From: Sarcomyxa edulis
Taxonomy: Eukaryota; Basidiomycota; Agaricomycetes; Agaricales; Mycenaceae
Assembly (NCBI GenBank): GCA_009761415.1
Contig: QUOL01000007.1
Location: 310,001 to 374,000 of the forward strand
DNA: 64,000 bases
Direction: 5' to 3'
Part shown: positions 13,163-26,600 of the stretch, piece after piece
How positions within the stretch are numbered: the stretch's first letter is position 1
How the letters are laid out: every line of letters starts with the position of its first letter
Notes under the pieces: generated by a model
Databases searched by the model: none
What the model saw: only the letters and a program-made list of their open reading frames with translations
Told to the model about the DNA's origin: nothing
Translations under genes and position numbers: made by a program

Positions 13163-13769
13163 ATGGTGGCCACAACTTGCGGTCGTTGTAACAACATACC
13201 AGACAAACCTATGCGCTGTAGTACCTGTTATGTCCAGATATATTGTGTATGTGTCTTGTCCCTCGATGACATTTGACCTAATATGTATTTATATATTCCG
13301 GGTATATTGCAGGACGTTGTATGTCAAAAAATGGACTGGCCTGTACATCGTGCCCTGTGCTTGGCTATGGAGAAGTCTGTCAGTCTCTACTCGACTGATA
13401 AGAAGAATATGTGGAGGTCACTATTGAATTACTCCGAGCGGGTACGGTCGGTGAGTTTAGTTTCTATTGCATTGTGCTGTGGTGTGACTCTGAATGTTGT
13501 CCAAGACTGTGGGAAGGTGGCCCGACATGCGTAGGGGTCTTTTGGTCGTGAAGCTTGATTATCTCCCAAATGCCAGTAGACATGCCAAGTTTGTCGAGAC
13601 TACTCGACAGTTTGTCTATTTTACCGACATGTCGAGAATGTGGAAAGGAATAGATATTCCTCTAGATCCCTTGGGAGTGTTAGCACATGTGGGATACGAG
13701 GCCGTATGCGTGGATACCAAGGTTGTTCTCGATCTGGTTATTCCTTACTTCGTGGGTAACGAGACTTAG
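13163..13769 (+). CDS. Small MYND-type zinc-finger protein
   Basis: Three exons (13163-13246, 13313-13450, 13506-13769) give 161 aa. The first 40 residues show the MYND pattern: CGRC, then CSTC, then Y-C, then C-Q-K-M-D-W-P-V-H and a final Cys, seven Cys plus one His in the expected order. The finger is interrupted by the first intron directly after the Y-C. MYND fingers bind short proline-containing peptides in partner proteins and are common in fungal proteins of unknown role. The remaining 115 residues have no domain I can name. The third exon uses an AAG acceptor at 13503-13505, which is unusual, so that border is uncertain. Confidence 0.72.
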
Positions 13770-13791
13770 TTGTATTAATGTGTCAATAGTT

Positions 13792-16700
13792 CTACAGCTG
13801 GAATAATCCTCTGCTTATCGCTCGGTGAAATTTGCACAGTAGATGCTCTACCATGATGAGATCCAGACCCATCCTGGTCCGCTTATCCGAAGATAGTGTC
13901 GCCAGCAAATGTGAATGTACACTCTCAAAAGCCCGAGTGTATTCATCTCGGTCCCCCACTCTGAATCCCTTCTTTGCGCGTATCGGATGGATCAGCCCGA
14001 GTTTGGCCAATCCGGACACACCACCTTTGTTGATGATCTTGATCATGGATCCCATCTCGCTTATGGTTGGCGTTCTCACCACTCCGGCGTATACAAAGTC
14101 GGCCGTCAACAGATAGCCTGCCAAAGACCCGATCTGGGCGAACCGGTTAGGGCGTATGCTGGAGAAGAATTTGAACGCGTCTACGAAGGGGATGTCCTCG
14201 TCGAGTAGCATTGAGTCCCAAGTTCTGCTGTCGGACGATGCCCAGTATCCTTCGGCCAACGCGATCGTTCTTGCTCCGTTAGTCCGTCCGTAGGCTGCCA
14301 TATCGCAGAAGTACGTGGATGGTGGATCCATTGACAACTCTTTGGGACGGTCCTTCATAAGTTCTACTCGATCGTCCCAGTCCTCCAAGTCCTTGAATAT
14401 TGGTGACGTCTCGAGAGAGAATATCGTGTTGTATGTGATGCCCCGCCAGACCACAGCACTGAATAGACCTTGCCTCGTTCGCGCAACGGAGGGGGCGTAC
14501 GGAGAATCTTCCTGTTGCATTCTGGCTCTTGATGGCGCTCGCTCTCGAAACGGCAACAGTTTGTCTAGGTCGTTCAAGACGGCAGCCTGTAGTTTGGTCG
14601 GATCGGATACGCGGGAGATAGAACCTGAATCCCCAATCAAGGGGTACAATTCCTCTATGTAATCAACCAGGCGTCTGAGGTTGTAGCTTGTTGTATGGTC
14701 GTCCGTGACAGTTTCCGAAATGTGAGAGGATGTTCGATCATCGTCGCGGACATCTGCCGGCACGTCGTCGAGCGCGTCTGCTTCATCAATCAGGTTCACA
14801 GGATACGTGTCGATAACCGTGGAATATTCGTCATCTTGGAACGCGCGGATGTATCTGCTTATGTCGACCATCATTTTATGGTGGTCGGACTGCGCGGACG
14901 CTAACTGGTGCTCTCGCAATGCGTGTACCAGCCTCCCGAATACGTTTTCTGTATCGACGTCTATGTTGCTGCGCCCCAGGACTTGTGCACGGATATGATT
15001 GAATGCGTACCAAGTAGCGTTCAGATATAGTGCCAACGTGGACCATTCCTGTATCACATGGCATACGAATTGACCTTGATATCTGGATAATCGAGATGCG
15101 GGGAATCCTAACCAGAATCGGATTATCGCTAGGGTGTGGGTCTCGATGCGAGCGTCTTGCTTGTCCTTTCCGTACACAGGGTAGGCCGGGTGGAACCAGT
15201 ATTGCGCTCCTTCGATTCCCATATCCACGTCTGAAGGACTGATTGTACGGTCGCACACTCCGGTTGTGATGGTGTTCTTCATGAGTTTCACTAGTCTCGT
15301 CACCCACGATTCTTCTACCCGTATGTCGGAAAGCGCATCTCTGATGATGGGGACGCATTGGGTATCGAGCCAGGTCCATATGTATGCCGTGGACGACATG
15401 ATGCTGAACCGGTGTATTTTGTTACACATTTCGATGTCGTTGAGTAATATATCGTGCTGGTGTAGCTGCTTCCATGCGGACGTTATTTGTGTAGATTGAC
15501 TGACGGAGAACGGTTGGCGCAGTGCTTCCTCCAAGTCTACGAGGCTATCGTATGCTGTATCACGGGACTCTGGATGATACATGTATTCGTCGCTTGCTTT
15601 CTTGAAGACTTCTCGGATGACGACGAGCTCTTCTTGAATCGTTGACCGACTGACGTTTTCGATGAATGGAACGACTGTATTCCGGTGACTTAGTACAATA
15701 GAACAACTATTTACGCAGGCGTAGAATCATTCTGTGCGAACCTTTTATCCCCGTTGCTGTCAAGGGCGGATTCACGGTGGTCTGTTCATTGTCAGTGTCT
15801 CCTGTGTTATCGATATCATCTTCTATATCCTTGCCGTGTATCTGGGACTCGGAGTCTTCGACAACCGAACTCGTCGAAGCGGCAGCCTTTTGCCTGCGGA
15901 TTGTTACGGCTCGAGTTGCGGGAGCGGTGAGTGTGTCGTTGTACTTGACGCGTTTACCTACGGGACAGATGTCAATAAGTGTTGTGTATTCTGAACTAAC
16001 GCACGTTGAACATACCGTTGCTAGGCGTTTGTTCTAAGGGCCCATCTACCTCGATATCCGACTCTGTATCCGTGTATTCTTCCTCTGGAGCGGCGTTAGC
16101 ATAAGTGTATTATAGGCATAAGTAAGTTGAGTCTTACCGTCGAGTGTGGCGTCATTCCGTTTGCGTTTGCCGTTCTTATTTACTTCTACTGTGCGTTCCG
16201 AAACTGTTGGTACGGTGAGTGTCTGTGCCGTATGTTATACGTAGGATCGTACCGGTTACTGGTACTGCGGTTGTCGAAGTCTTCTTTTTATTCCTCTCCT
16301 TTACAATTCGTGGACCTGTATGAACACGTCGCATCTTTAGCAACATCCTGCTTGAATCAAGTGTGACACGTACCTATTTTCTGTTGCGGTCTTGGACCTA
16401 ACATCGCCCTGCCTGATTTCTTCGTCGTTCCTTTGCCACAGGACGGACAGTCGCCGTCTGGTTTCGATTTCTTGTTTTTCGGTGTCTTGGATTTCCTCGA
16501 TCGTTTGCCAGAGTCCCCTCCTTCAACTATGTCTTCCCCGCTGCCTTCCTCGTCCGATGCCTCGTTGTACGTTGCGGCAGTTGTCTTGTTCCGAGTAACG
16601 GCATATGGGATGTGTGACGCAGTCTTGCGGAAGTAGGCGTTCCATTCGGACATAGCCTTGGCTCGTGTCGGGTCTTGTGCTACGTTCTCGACCTCGGTCG

Positions 16701-18436
16701 TTGTATTGATCGTCGATGGGTTGGTCGATATAGGCGCAAAGCCCGGACCAAGTTGCCAGTCGCCGGTAGTAACGCGTCTGTCTGCTACTAGAGTGGATAT
16801 GGACTGTAAAAATTTGTCTCTGTCGAGTTGGACTTGGAATTCGGCCGGGAGTTGACGTAGAAAGTACAGGTTGGCGTTGAGTAACGCTCGAGTGAAGAAT
16901 CTGACGTGGGACGTTTGATCCATCGTTACTGTGGCGTCGGCGGCAAATGTTGCGTGGGTGCACCATGGATTGTCGTTCCTATCTTCCCATCTAGGTGTTA
17001 CGTTAGTCCGTCGTTCTAATGCTCGTTTAGCCAGAATATGTACTCACACGATATCTGTCATCTCAGGTGCCAGGTGAAACTCCTTGCCAAAAGGCATCGC
17101 AGCGAGAACAAGGAGTCCGCCGCCGTTCATCATCTTGGAATGGGGATATACTATAATGACAAACCGAAATGCCCATTGGACTGGTTTCCGCCCTGGAGGT
17201 GCTGTAGGTGGGGACCCGCCGTGGTAATGTAGACCAGAGAAGTTGATCGACGTCAGATCTTCTAGAATGATGCATATTCCAAGACCGAATATGTGAAAAC
17301 GCCCGGGGTGATATCCTGATGGCAGGTCCGAGTGTACCGTCATGTTAGTATAGTGTGCGGGGGAGTCGGATTTATCGATGTGTGGGATGCCGTAGGAACC
17401 GATAGACCCCTCCAAAGATGCGGCTGTGAGTTCCCGTCAGAATTATCCAGGGACGGCTGTATAAGCAAACGCACCTGGTGTAAACTCTTGGGCGGGTGCA
17501 ATGTTCAGCTGCGCTGTTCCGTACGCATAGTTCCCTTCGACACCGAGGTCAGGCGTGTTTCGCAGGTTAGCGTGTGTAGCTATGGCAGTCCGGACGTATT
17601 TTGGTGCGTGAGTGAATGCAGCTTTGGCTATATTACACGTTGCCTGGGTACGGCAAAGTTATTATCTCGTTGTGTATTCGTTCAGTGATTCCCCGAGCGT
17701 ACGCACCTTCAGAAGATCCTTCCTCATTTGATTGACTGTAGACCAGCCTCCATGGACTTTCCCTGGGGCCGCTGGTGCAATTTTCGACGTTTGATTCTCG
17801 AACGAATCTCCTAGCGTGAACACGCGAAATTCGGCTGTATTTGCCTCGTCGTTCTGCTCGAACTTCAGACCCCCAGTCCACACTCCGTCCGCGTTCTTAG
17901 TTGGACGGTCCCGAGTGCGTTCAGACCTAGGTCCTAGGCAAGCGTCCCTAGCTTTGTCGAGTTCCGCTACTTGTTCCTTAGAGAAGAACGATCTCCAGGT
18001 AAAGGTGTCAGTGTGGGTCTGTGGACTCATATTGCGTTGGCAACTCACCTTCCCAGCACCCAAGCCTGTATAACGTCGTCTTCCGCCTTTCCTGATCCAT
18101 TAACGTCCCTGCTGAATATCGCCTCCCCCGAATTCAACCTCATAATACCTTTGGATTTTGTCTTTAGGACGTGCAAGGATATACGAACGTATAAGACTCA
18201 CCGAGTACATCGTGGATGTAAGCGTCAGTTCCTATGGGTATCTCTTGTGCCTTCTCGAACGCTAACGCTTCCTTCATGGCTTTTTTGCTAAGGTCTTGTA
18301 AATATACGTAGGCCTGTCCCTTGCCGACCCATAGCGGATGTCGACCTTTCGGTGCGTATATAGTGGGGAGTTCCTTTGGTCTGTTTGGTAGATGTACGGG
18401 TTTTCCCAATGGCGACTTCTTTTGATGACGGGCCAT
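13792..18436 (-). CDS. Large protein with HxD...H...R dioxygenase-like core (TET/JBP-like?) and 600-aa C-terminal part
   Basis: Read down from ATG 18436 (MARHQKKSPLGKPV). N-terminal exons include PLWVGKGQAYVYLQ and GEAIFSRDVNGSGKAEDDV, then W-R-S-F-F-S. The core exon 17044-17415 has G-I-P-H-I-D-K (HxD; His codon 17380-17382, Asp 17374-17376), then GRFHIFGLGICIILE, then SINFSGLHYHGG with a candidate distal His, then W-A-F-R. This is the metal and 2-oxoglutarate ligand order of a double-stranded beta-helix dioxygenase. A helical exon (about 16380-16985) and an acidic/basic tail follow, with a possible stop at 15711-15713. However, splicing from a donor just before that stop to the ATACAG acceptor at about 15679 keeps the frame and joins the long exon 15678-13792, whose C-terminal 600 aa have no recognised fold. 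One gene is my preferred reading; two are possible. The TET/JBP assignment is tentative. Confidence 0.6.
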
Positions 18437-18586
18437 CGCTTGCGTATTGGTGAGCGGGACAGACGAACGGATGGATGTGGGCGTATGTGGGTGTATGGGG
18501 GGGAAGAGGAACCAGGAACTCTGATCGTTCGGTTTGAAAATTTCCCAAGTCGATCGTGTTTCCATAAATATCGAGCCTCGTGGCAA

Positions 18587-18637
18587 ATGACGTAGATAGG
18601 GCTTCCGACTTCATCTCGGAAGCCCTATCTACGTCAT
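18587..18637. repeat. Perfect 22-bp inverted repeat with 7-nt loop
   Basis: Left arm 18587-18608 and right arm 18616-18637 are exact reverse complements around the loop CTTCATC. It lies about 150 nt upstream of the start of the large minus-strand gene. It is too perfect for chance and would form a strong hairpin. Possible readings are a miniature transposon remnant, the end of an element, or a hairpin-type small-RNA or regulatory site. Confidence 0.85.
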
Positions 18638-18639
18638 GG

Positions 18640-19389
18640 AATCCACGGGCATGTGATCCTTAACGTCTGCATAATTCTAAGTTGTTCTGAGTCCTTCTAC
18701 TGACCTCCTACCCATCCAACTTGCTCGTCCTCCATGTCCCTGCTACTGTATAGACGGTGAGTCCGTTTCTTGCTGCTTGTGTAACCCACTGCTCATTGTG
18801 TATGCTACTGTAGCGTATTTTTTCTGTTGTGTTTGGAGGCTACTAGTATGGTGTTGGCGTGTCAGGCCAGATATTACTGCTTCAAGGTGAGTCGTTATCA
18901 GCATGTGCTGTCCATCGGTATCCTCGCTGATGTTGTACATTGGTCTTCGTTGCCCAAGGGTGTCGAACGTCTTGTCTGGAATCGTCCCTGACTTTTTAAG
19001 AGCGCTTCGGACACGACAAAACGCGTACGTTTTAGGGATCACGGACATGCTGGCCAGATACCCCTGTTGCTCGTGCTTGTCCCTCTTGTCGGGTAGGCTC
19101 ACACGTTGCAGTAGGGTATATTGGCGTCGACTCTATCTGGTGGAGATGTCGCCGTATCTATCGGGTGTGGATTTCTGTCTGATGTGGTCCCTCGTGTCCC
19201 TATGTGGTTCGACGTTGTATAAGGCATATAATATTCACATAATCTCTATGTTATTTTGAACTTGACTGTCTTAGGGCTATACCCTGTACGCTAACACTAC
19301 ACGTCTGCTGGCGGGACGTCCGTTCCGTCTAGTTGCACCCTATACTATCCCCTTCTCCCTTCCCCTGCACGGCGTATTTGTTCGCTCGA
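18640..19389. other. Stretch without an assignable gene
   Basis: An open frame on the minus strand (19102-18743, 119 codons) is present but has no recognised motif and no convincing neighbours. It could be a 3' exon of the small minus-strand gene that starts at 20103. Nothing else is supported here. Confidence 0.3.
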
Positions 19390-20103
19390 CTACCACTCGC
19401 CTTGGTGTATGCCACCGGAGCGTGTTCGACTCTTGTGAAATCTGTATGGTCGGATTAGTTGATAGTAGGACTTTCCGGGCGTTTGTAATAACGCACCCAT
19501 GCCTGTAAGTGAAGACATTGTGTTGTGGGTGTGTTCTACCTGAAACGCAGGTCTCTCGAGGATCCTAGTGCCTGGTTTTGGTCCGTACAACCCAGGTCTG
19601 TAAGGAAGCGATGCGACGATTGATCACAATATGTCTGTGGACCTGTATGGTCGATGGGTTGAGGTACGCACATTAAGTCTTCATAACAATCGAACGCGCA
19701 CTTGAGAACGTCGTCTTCGGGCTTGCCAGAACCTTCCAGGTCTCGATAAAACACGGCGTCTCCGGGGCACATTTTCAAGTAACCTGATCATTCGTGAGTG
19801 GCGTACTGTGGTAGTCTAGTGGTTGTACTCACCTCCCGGCATTGGGCTGTTGTTGTTATGTCTGTCGGTGGCATTCGCTTTTTTAAACTTGACCTCCACG
19901 GGTGTCGTGTACACGTAGGCATTCCCGTGGTACAACCATAGGGGGTGGGGGCTGGGTGGCAAGTATATTGCGGGTAGTATGCTGCCACGATCGGGGATGG
20001 ATATGGGCTCTCCTAAATCTGAAATAACCAGGTCTCTATACATCGTGTAGACCAACGGTTTCGATCCCTGTGAGTTTGCTGTCGTGTGAATTGGTGCAGG
20101 CAT
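19390..20103 (-). CDS. Short gene related to the N-terminus of the large dioxygenase-like gene
   Basis: Starts at ATG 20103 (MPAPIHTTANSQG). Two features match the large gene at 18436-18050: PLWLYHGNAYVY against PLWVGKGQAYVY, and after the next intron GDAVFYRDLEGSGKPEDDV against GEAIFSRDVNGSGKAEDDV. The second exon begins after an intron ending in GATCAG near 19780. Further exons probably end with Y-R-F-H-K-S-R-T-R-S-G-G and a stop at 19390. The dioxygenase core seen in the larger gene is absent. It is therefore a truncated paralogue or an independent gene that shares the N-terminal module. Exons downstream of 19660 are approximate. Confidence 0.5.
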
Positions 20104-20652
20104 GAGTCCCAAACTTACGGACGAAAAAAAAACAGAGGCAACTTGTATTTGTAGTCGTTTGGATGAGATGCTCTTGGATGGGATGGTGCATGGCATGAAA
20201 ATTACTTGTCCTTTGCGGATACGACCTACTGCTTCACAGTCTTGCTATGATCTACGTCTTGCCTGTATGGATGCGCCTTATAATTTTCGTATCCGGATTA
20301 AGCCTCTCTATTCGATCTGACACGAACGACATCGGTGGTATGAATGGTGAGTTCCCCTCGTTTCGAATATCGTCCGGATGTGTTTGTGTGTCAAGACTCG
20401 TTTCTGCCGTTGTACTCTTGTGCTTACTTTCTTGGTGTGGTGTCCTACTAGGTCCGCAGCCCGCAAATGCATCTCTCGTGTCGCTGTGCCACGATTCTAT
20501 GGATTATCATACGTTCGATTCGTGTGGTGTGTGCTCTTCTACGTTGTCAGGCCTTGGGGGATTGAATACTTTCGTAGGTTGGGCAGATTCCGCTCTCTAT
20601 ATCTCCTCGTCCAGTGATCATCAAATCTCGGGTGGTGCGTAATTAGTCTTCC

Positions 20653-23600
20653 TTGTGTGTTCGGCTCGATTCTTACACTAGGTCAGGTATTTCGACATCC
20701 GAGTCTACGCTATTGGACGATACGTTCATGTCTGGTCCTGGTACTGGACTGTATATGCATATTGCCATTCTCAATGAACCTGGACTGCTATACCAGAAAT
20801 CTACGCTATCGGTGACAGCTGCCCTGCCCGAAAGGGATATACCGCTTGTGCAAGCTACACTTCTCGACAGAGATAAATATCGAGTGGACTGTTGTATGTT
20901 ATCTACACATCCCACTCTCCTTGAATCTGAACAAATCCTCTCCGAAAACATAATAACCAAACTAACTATTGATGCCACACATGTCTGTCGTGATGTATTG
21001 GTGACTGTACTGGATCGTGTGAGCAGGCTTGGTCATAACATGTACTTTATGTCTCATAGGTTTCTCTGTCAGAGTGCTCCGTGCGTCCATCTCATCCTAG
21101 TTGATTTGGTCCGGATGTATCTGGCAGAATGGCGTTTGTTATTGATCCATTGTGGTGCACTATACATGGATGATGCAAAGGCGGTGATTTTGTTATGTCA
21201 ACTGGTAGCCCTATATGCCCATCGGGGATTGCACCGACGTTGTGATTTCTGGCATCTGTGTCAGAAGTTGTTTGCCACCACCAGGGTCATGACCACTACA
21301 AGGGGCAAGGTTGTAATCCGCTTCTACTGTATATTTGCCATCACTAGCATTGCATTGTATGTGGTGATGTGTCAATGCCTTTCTATTGGTAACGGTGTTA
21401 TATTCAAGTCTAGCTCAACAAGTTGCTACGATTCGTCAACGCCTGTCGTAAGACCTTTATTGGGTGGTGCACCCCGTAAAATAAGGTACAGCATTGATGA
21501 ATTAAAACCATACCTCCCAGATCAACTTGTCGACACATTGTCTGTTTCGCCAAATGTTCAGTATGAGTATATATCCCATGTGTTGACAAAGGACGCAGAG
21601 GCATATCTGTCCAGACATCCGACCGACATCGGGTGTTATTCTATAAGTATTCCGATGCTGGTGGGTAAACTGACCCTCAAAGATATCAAGAAACTAGCAC
21701 CTTGTCATGGCATATATGTTCCTTCTCGTCTGCCTCTGCTGGACGTGCGCAAACTATTTGGAGAGCACCACAGTTGCAGGTGGGATCAGGAATATACAAC
21801 TATCTTCCATCCCTACTCTGTAGACGGACCTGTTGCCACTGCCCAGTCTAAGACCAAATTGCGTCAAGCTTCCAATGTTAACAATAAAATGATTTACGAT
21901 AAGAAACGGTACGAGAAAGCTCCTAGACGGAGAAAAGGAGAGCAGTCTCTGCATAGTGCTGCATTCCATAGGAAAGCACATAATAAAAAGGTTGCGAAGG
22001 AAAACTTGGCAAGATATATTGCACGGAAGAAACGTCAGACTAAATTTCCTCCTCCGCCTCCATCCAAGTTATTGTTGCATCGGATCATTTCTAACTTCTG
22101 TGCAGAAACCAATCCTAAATCGTTTGAGGAGACCGGATGTGCAGTGTGTGGAGAATTAAAACCTTTGAACGAGCTTACTTTACTAGAAGACATTAAGTGT
22201 GATCTTGGTTTGCTAGTTGGTGAAGGTGTTACTAGATTACAACGACATAAAACGTCTGATCCAGTCCTTGAAGCCGATGGACCTATCATGGATTCAAATT
22301 GCAGGCATGTCTGTGTTGAATGTGAGACATCGCTTACTGCAGGTAAACTTCCTCTGAGATCTTTGGCAAATGGATTGTGGATTGGTGACGTTCCAGATGA
22401 GTTGAAAAATCTTAGCTTTGCAGAACGAATATTGATTGCTAGGGTACGGCATAACCGATGCGTAATGAGAGTGTCGTCTGGCCGGGTGCGGATGCGGGCA
22501 AACGCTGTCATGTTCTCTAACCCGACAGTCAAGGTATATCACAAGCTACCACCTACATTAGATGAACTGGACGAAGTGTTAGCCTTTGTGTATATTGGAA
22601 CGTGTAAACCAACCGAAGCTGACTTTGAACGAACCCCAATGCTTGTCAGAAGAAATAAAATTGCAAATGCGTTAGAGTGGCTCAAGCTGAACCATTGTGA
22701 CTACTCAGATCTGGAGATATCAAAAGAGAATCTGGAACTGTATCCTCTAAATGGAGTGCCAGTTACAGTTGAATACAATGAGTTGGCCGAGCAGGCTACC
22801 AATCAAGTACAAGGCACCATGAGCTCACACGACACATTGCAAGATGAAGGCACGGAAAGTGGACCATGTCCTTTCTCGGTACATGGCATGGCAGGTGCTG
22901 ATTACGCCGACATATCTATGAATGCCATCAAAGTGAAAGCCTTGAAACATCTAGCAGACAAAGGCAAGACACTCAAAATTGGACACGATGATAAACCTCA
23001 AAGTATGTACAACAATCCCCAGGCATACCCACAGATGTTTCCTTGGTTGTTCCCATACGGGTTAGGTGGGATAGGTAATGATTTACATAAAGGTGCTTTT
23101 TCAGACTCAAATCACAAGAAACATCTTCTGATGTATCACGACAAACGGTTTCAGACGGACATGTACTTTCCGATGATAGCTTTCAATCATGAGCAAATTA
23201 AGGGTGGGACGTCTGGTAGTGTGTTGCTTGCCAAGCGGGCTAAATTTGGTGTTATTTCTGACAGGCTAATGGGACTTAACACGCATGTCCTTGATGATAT
23301 TGCAAAAAGAATGCAGGACGGTGAACATGTCAAGCCGGGCAATGAGGAAGAGAAGGCTTGCTTTGAGTTACTAGACGACATTGATCATGTAGGGGGGCAC
23401 GTATTGGGATCCATGACATCCAAAAAGTATATGCGTAACGAGATATGGTCTCTAATATCGCATCTTGGGGCTCCCTCGTGGTTCATAACTTTTTCTCCTG
23501 CTGATGTAGCTCATCCTATCTGTTTATATTTTGCTGACTCGGACGAAGAATTCAAACCTGAGATCCGTAGTTCCAAAGAGCGGAATCTGTTGATTTCTCG

Positions 23601-26600
23601 TAATCCAGTTGCTGCAGCTAGATTTTTTGACTTCATGGTTCGGATGTTTATCAAACATATATTGGGAGTGGGTGAAGATCACCCTGGGTTATATGGCGCT
23701 ACTGATGGATATTATGGCACAGTTGAACAACAAGGACGGTTGACACTGCATATGCATATGTTGTTGTGGATACGAGGAGCTCTTTCACCTCAGGAAATCA
23801 GAAACCGCATGATGGACCCCACTTCTACGTTTAAATCTGAGATGATAGCATATTTAGAAGGTGTGCATGTAGGTGAATTTCAAACTGGTACAATGGCCGA
23901 TATTGTCAGTAGGTTTCCATCTACCGTGGAAGAAGATACGGGAATACACGATACATTTGACCCGGTTGGAATGTCAAAGGCTCATGATACTTACCAAAAT
24001 CCAACACAGACCCTTCCAGAACCTCCTCCTTCCTTATGCAATAAATCTGGTTGTGGTCAGTGCAAGAGATGCAAACGGCTAGACAAGTGGTGGGGACGGT
24101 ACATGAATACTTTAGACGATCTCATATTCAAGTCAAACGTACACGACTGTAAGCCAATGTCGTCTGAACAGTTAGCAAAACCAAGACTCAACGATAATAG
24201 GCAAGATAACGAGAAGGTGAATGCAAACCAAAGAAGAGGCTGTCAAAATAAAGACGGCATATGCAAAGCTCGTTTCCCTAGAGAGATTGTTCCTGTTACA
24301 GTTATAGATCCAGTAGATGGATCGCTCAAGGTTAAGAAACTTGAACCAAATTTGAATACATTGACCCCAGCAGTTACATATACTCTTAGGTGTAATACCG
24401 ATGTAACCAGTCTGCTGTCTGGGACTGCCATTAAAGCAATTGTGGCATACATTTCAGATTACGTGACCAAACAGAGTCTCAAAACTTACCAGATCTTTGG
24501 TTCTGTAAGCTCTGTCTTCTCAAAAAATGCTGAGATGCTAGGTGGAGATACAAAACGGAAAGAGAAGGCTAGAAGACTTATTCTGCAAATAGTGAATTCT
24601 CTAACATCGAGGCTGGAGATTGGAAGTCCTCTGGCGTCTTTATATATACTGGGAAATCCAGACCATTATACTAGCCATGAATATATCGTATTCTGGTGGA
24701 AGAGTTATGTTAGTGCTGTCCGACGGGCATGGCCTATTGAGATTGACAAAGAAATGGCTGCTATTATTGGAGATGACAAGGACGACCTTGACGCAGATAC
24801 GGTAATGTTAGATAAAAGATTAGATGAGTACGTTGGCACTTCCAATGTAGATGATTACATTTATCGACCACATCAGTACGAAGATCTTACTCTGTACGAA
24901 TGGATACAGACTTCTGAGAGGAAGACAAGGACAAAGGCAGAGCGGTTGGCGTTTGCGCTAGAAACTACCAAAGAATGTGAGACAGACGATGAGGATTTGC
25001 TTGAAGAAACCGGTGATGCCGAGGACGAAACCGACTCTGAAATGGAGTTTCCAGAGTACTACGATTCTCACGATGATGCACTTGACGACACAGATGAACA
25101 CCCTGATGCCAAGAAATCAAAGAAAATAAAACGATATCCCTTTTTACCAAGCCATCCCTTGTACGAGACACATCACGTGTTTTGTAATCCCCGGAAAAAG
25201 GATCGTGTTCCAAATTTTGTTGGCGGATCACTTCCTAGATGCGATCAGGGAGACCGTGAGTATTATTGCTGCACTATGCTTACAATGTTCAGACCATGGA
25301 GATCCGGAAAAGATCTCAAGAGCAATACTCAGACTTGGGATGATACTTTCAATGCTTATGAGTTCTCCAAGCAACAGTCCAGACTAATGGAGAACTTCAA
25401 CTTGCGATACGAATGCAACGACGCACGAGACGATTTTAGTGCTGCTATGAAAAAAAAAGGGCTGGATGCTAAATACTTCAGTGCTAATCACAGTCCTTGG
25501 ATTGACGAATCTAGTCCTAATGATATGAACGGAAATACTTTTGGGATGGAAGAAGACACTACAGAGGAAGAGGTATCACATGTTGGTCGGACATACCAAC
25601 GTTTGCTTGACAAGATGAAAGAAACTGCCCGTTTCATGTTGGCAGCAGGTTGGTTGGATAAAAGTTCAAATGGTTTATCCGTTATCAATACCGAACCGTT
25701 CTGTCCTGCCTCGTACCTTCCGGGTTCTAAGTGGAAAACCATTGTCCAAGATCAGCGCAAAGCGTTGTTAGCGGACAGAGCAAAGACTATCCCTGAGCAC
25801 AGACAACTGAATATGTCTGGTGAGATTTCTGGGAATGTTGCACCCAATTCCGTCAGTATAGTTGATGCAGATTACTTCAGATACGACTTCAAGGCATTAA
25901 GTGATAATCAACAGAGACACATTGATGAGACTTGTATTCAGTTTGGTCTTAACCGAGAACAAGAGAGAGCATTTAGGATAATTGCAAATCATGCTTCATC
26001 ACAATCTCCTAAACAGTTGAAGATGTACCTGGGTGGCATGGGTGGGACTGGAAAATCCCAGGTTATCAAAGCTATCATCCGCCTATTTGAAGTTAGAAAC
26101 GAAACACATAGGTTTATTGTTGTGGCTCCTACGGGTACTGCTGCTGCGTTGCTGAATGGGTCTACATATCATTCTGTATTTGGCATACGTTCTGTAAACA
26201 CCAAAGACGGTGCTGCTCCTAGTAATGTTTCCCTGGCACAGATAAGAGGCAAGTTACAGGGGGTTGATTATATATTCTTGGATGAAGTATCTATGGTGTC
26301 GTGTCCTGAGTTGTACAAAATTAGTTCCCAACTTTCCAAGGCGTTAAATTCACCTCTAGAGGCTTTTGGTGGCATGAATATGATATTTGCAGGTGACTTT
26401 GCGCAACTCCCTCCTACTAGTGGCGGCTCTCTATATTCTGGTTCAATAATCAAACAGTTGGCTGATTCATTCAGCGTGAAAGATCAGGAATCCACCATTG
26501 GGAAAGCGTTGTGGCATCAGGTTACTACTGTTGTTATATTACGACAAAATATGCGGCAGAAGTCTCAGAGCGACTCCGATTCTATGTTACGTGAAGCGCT

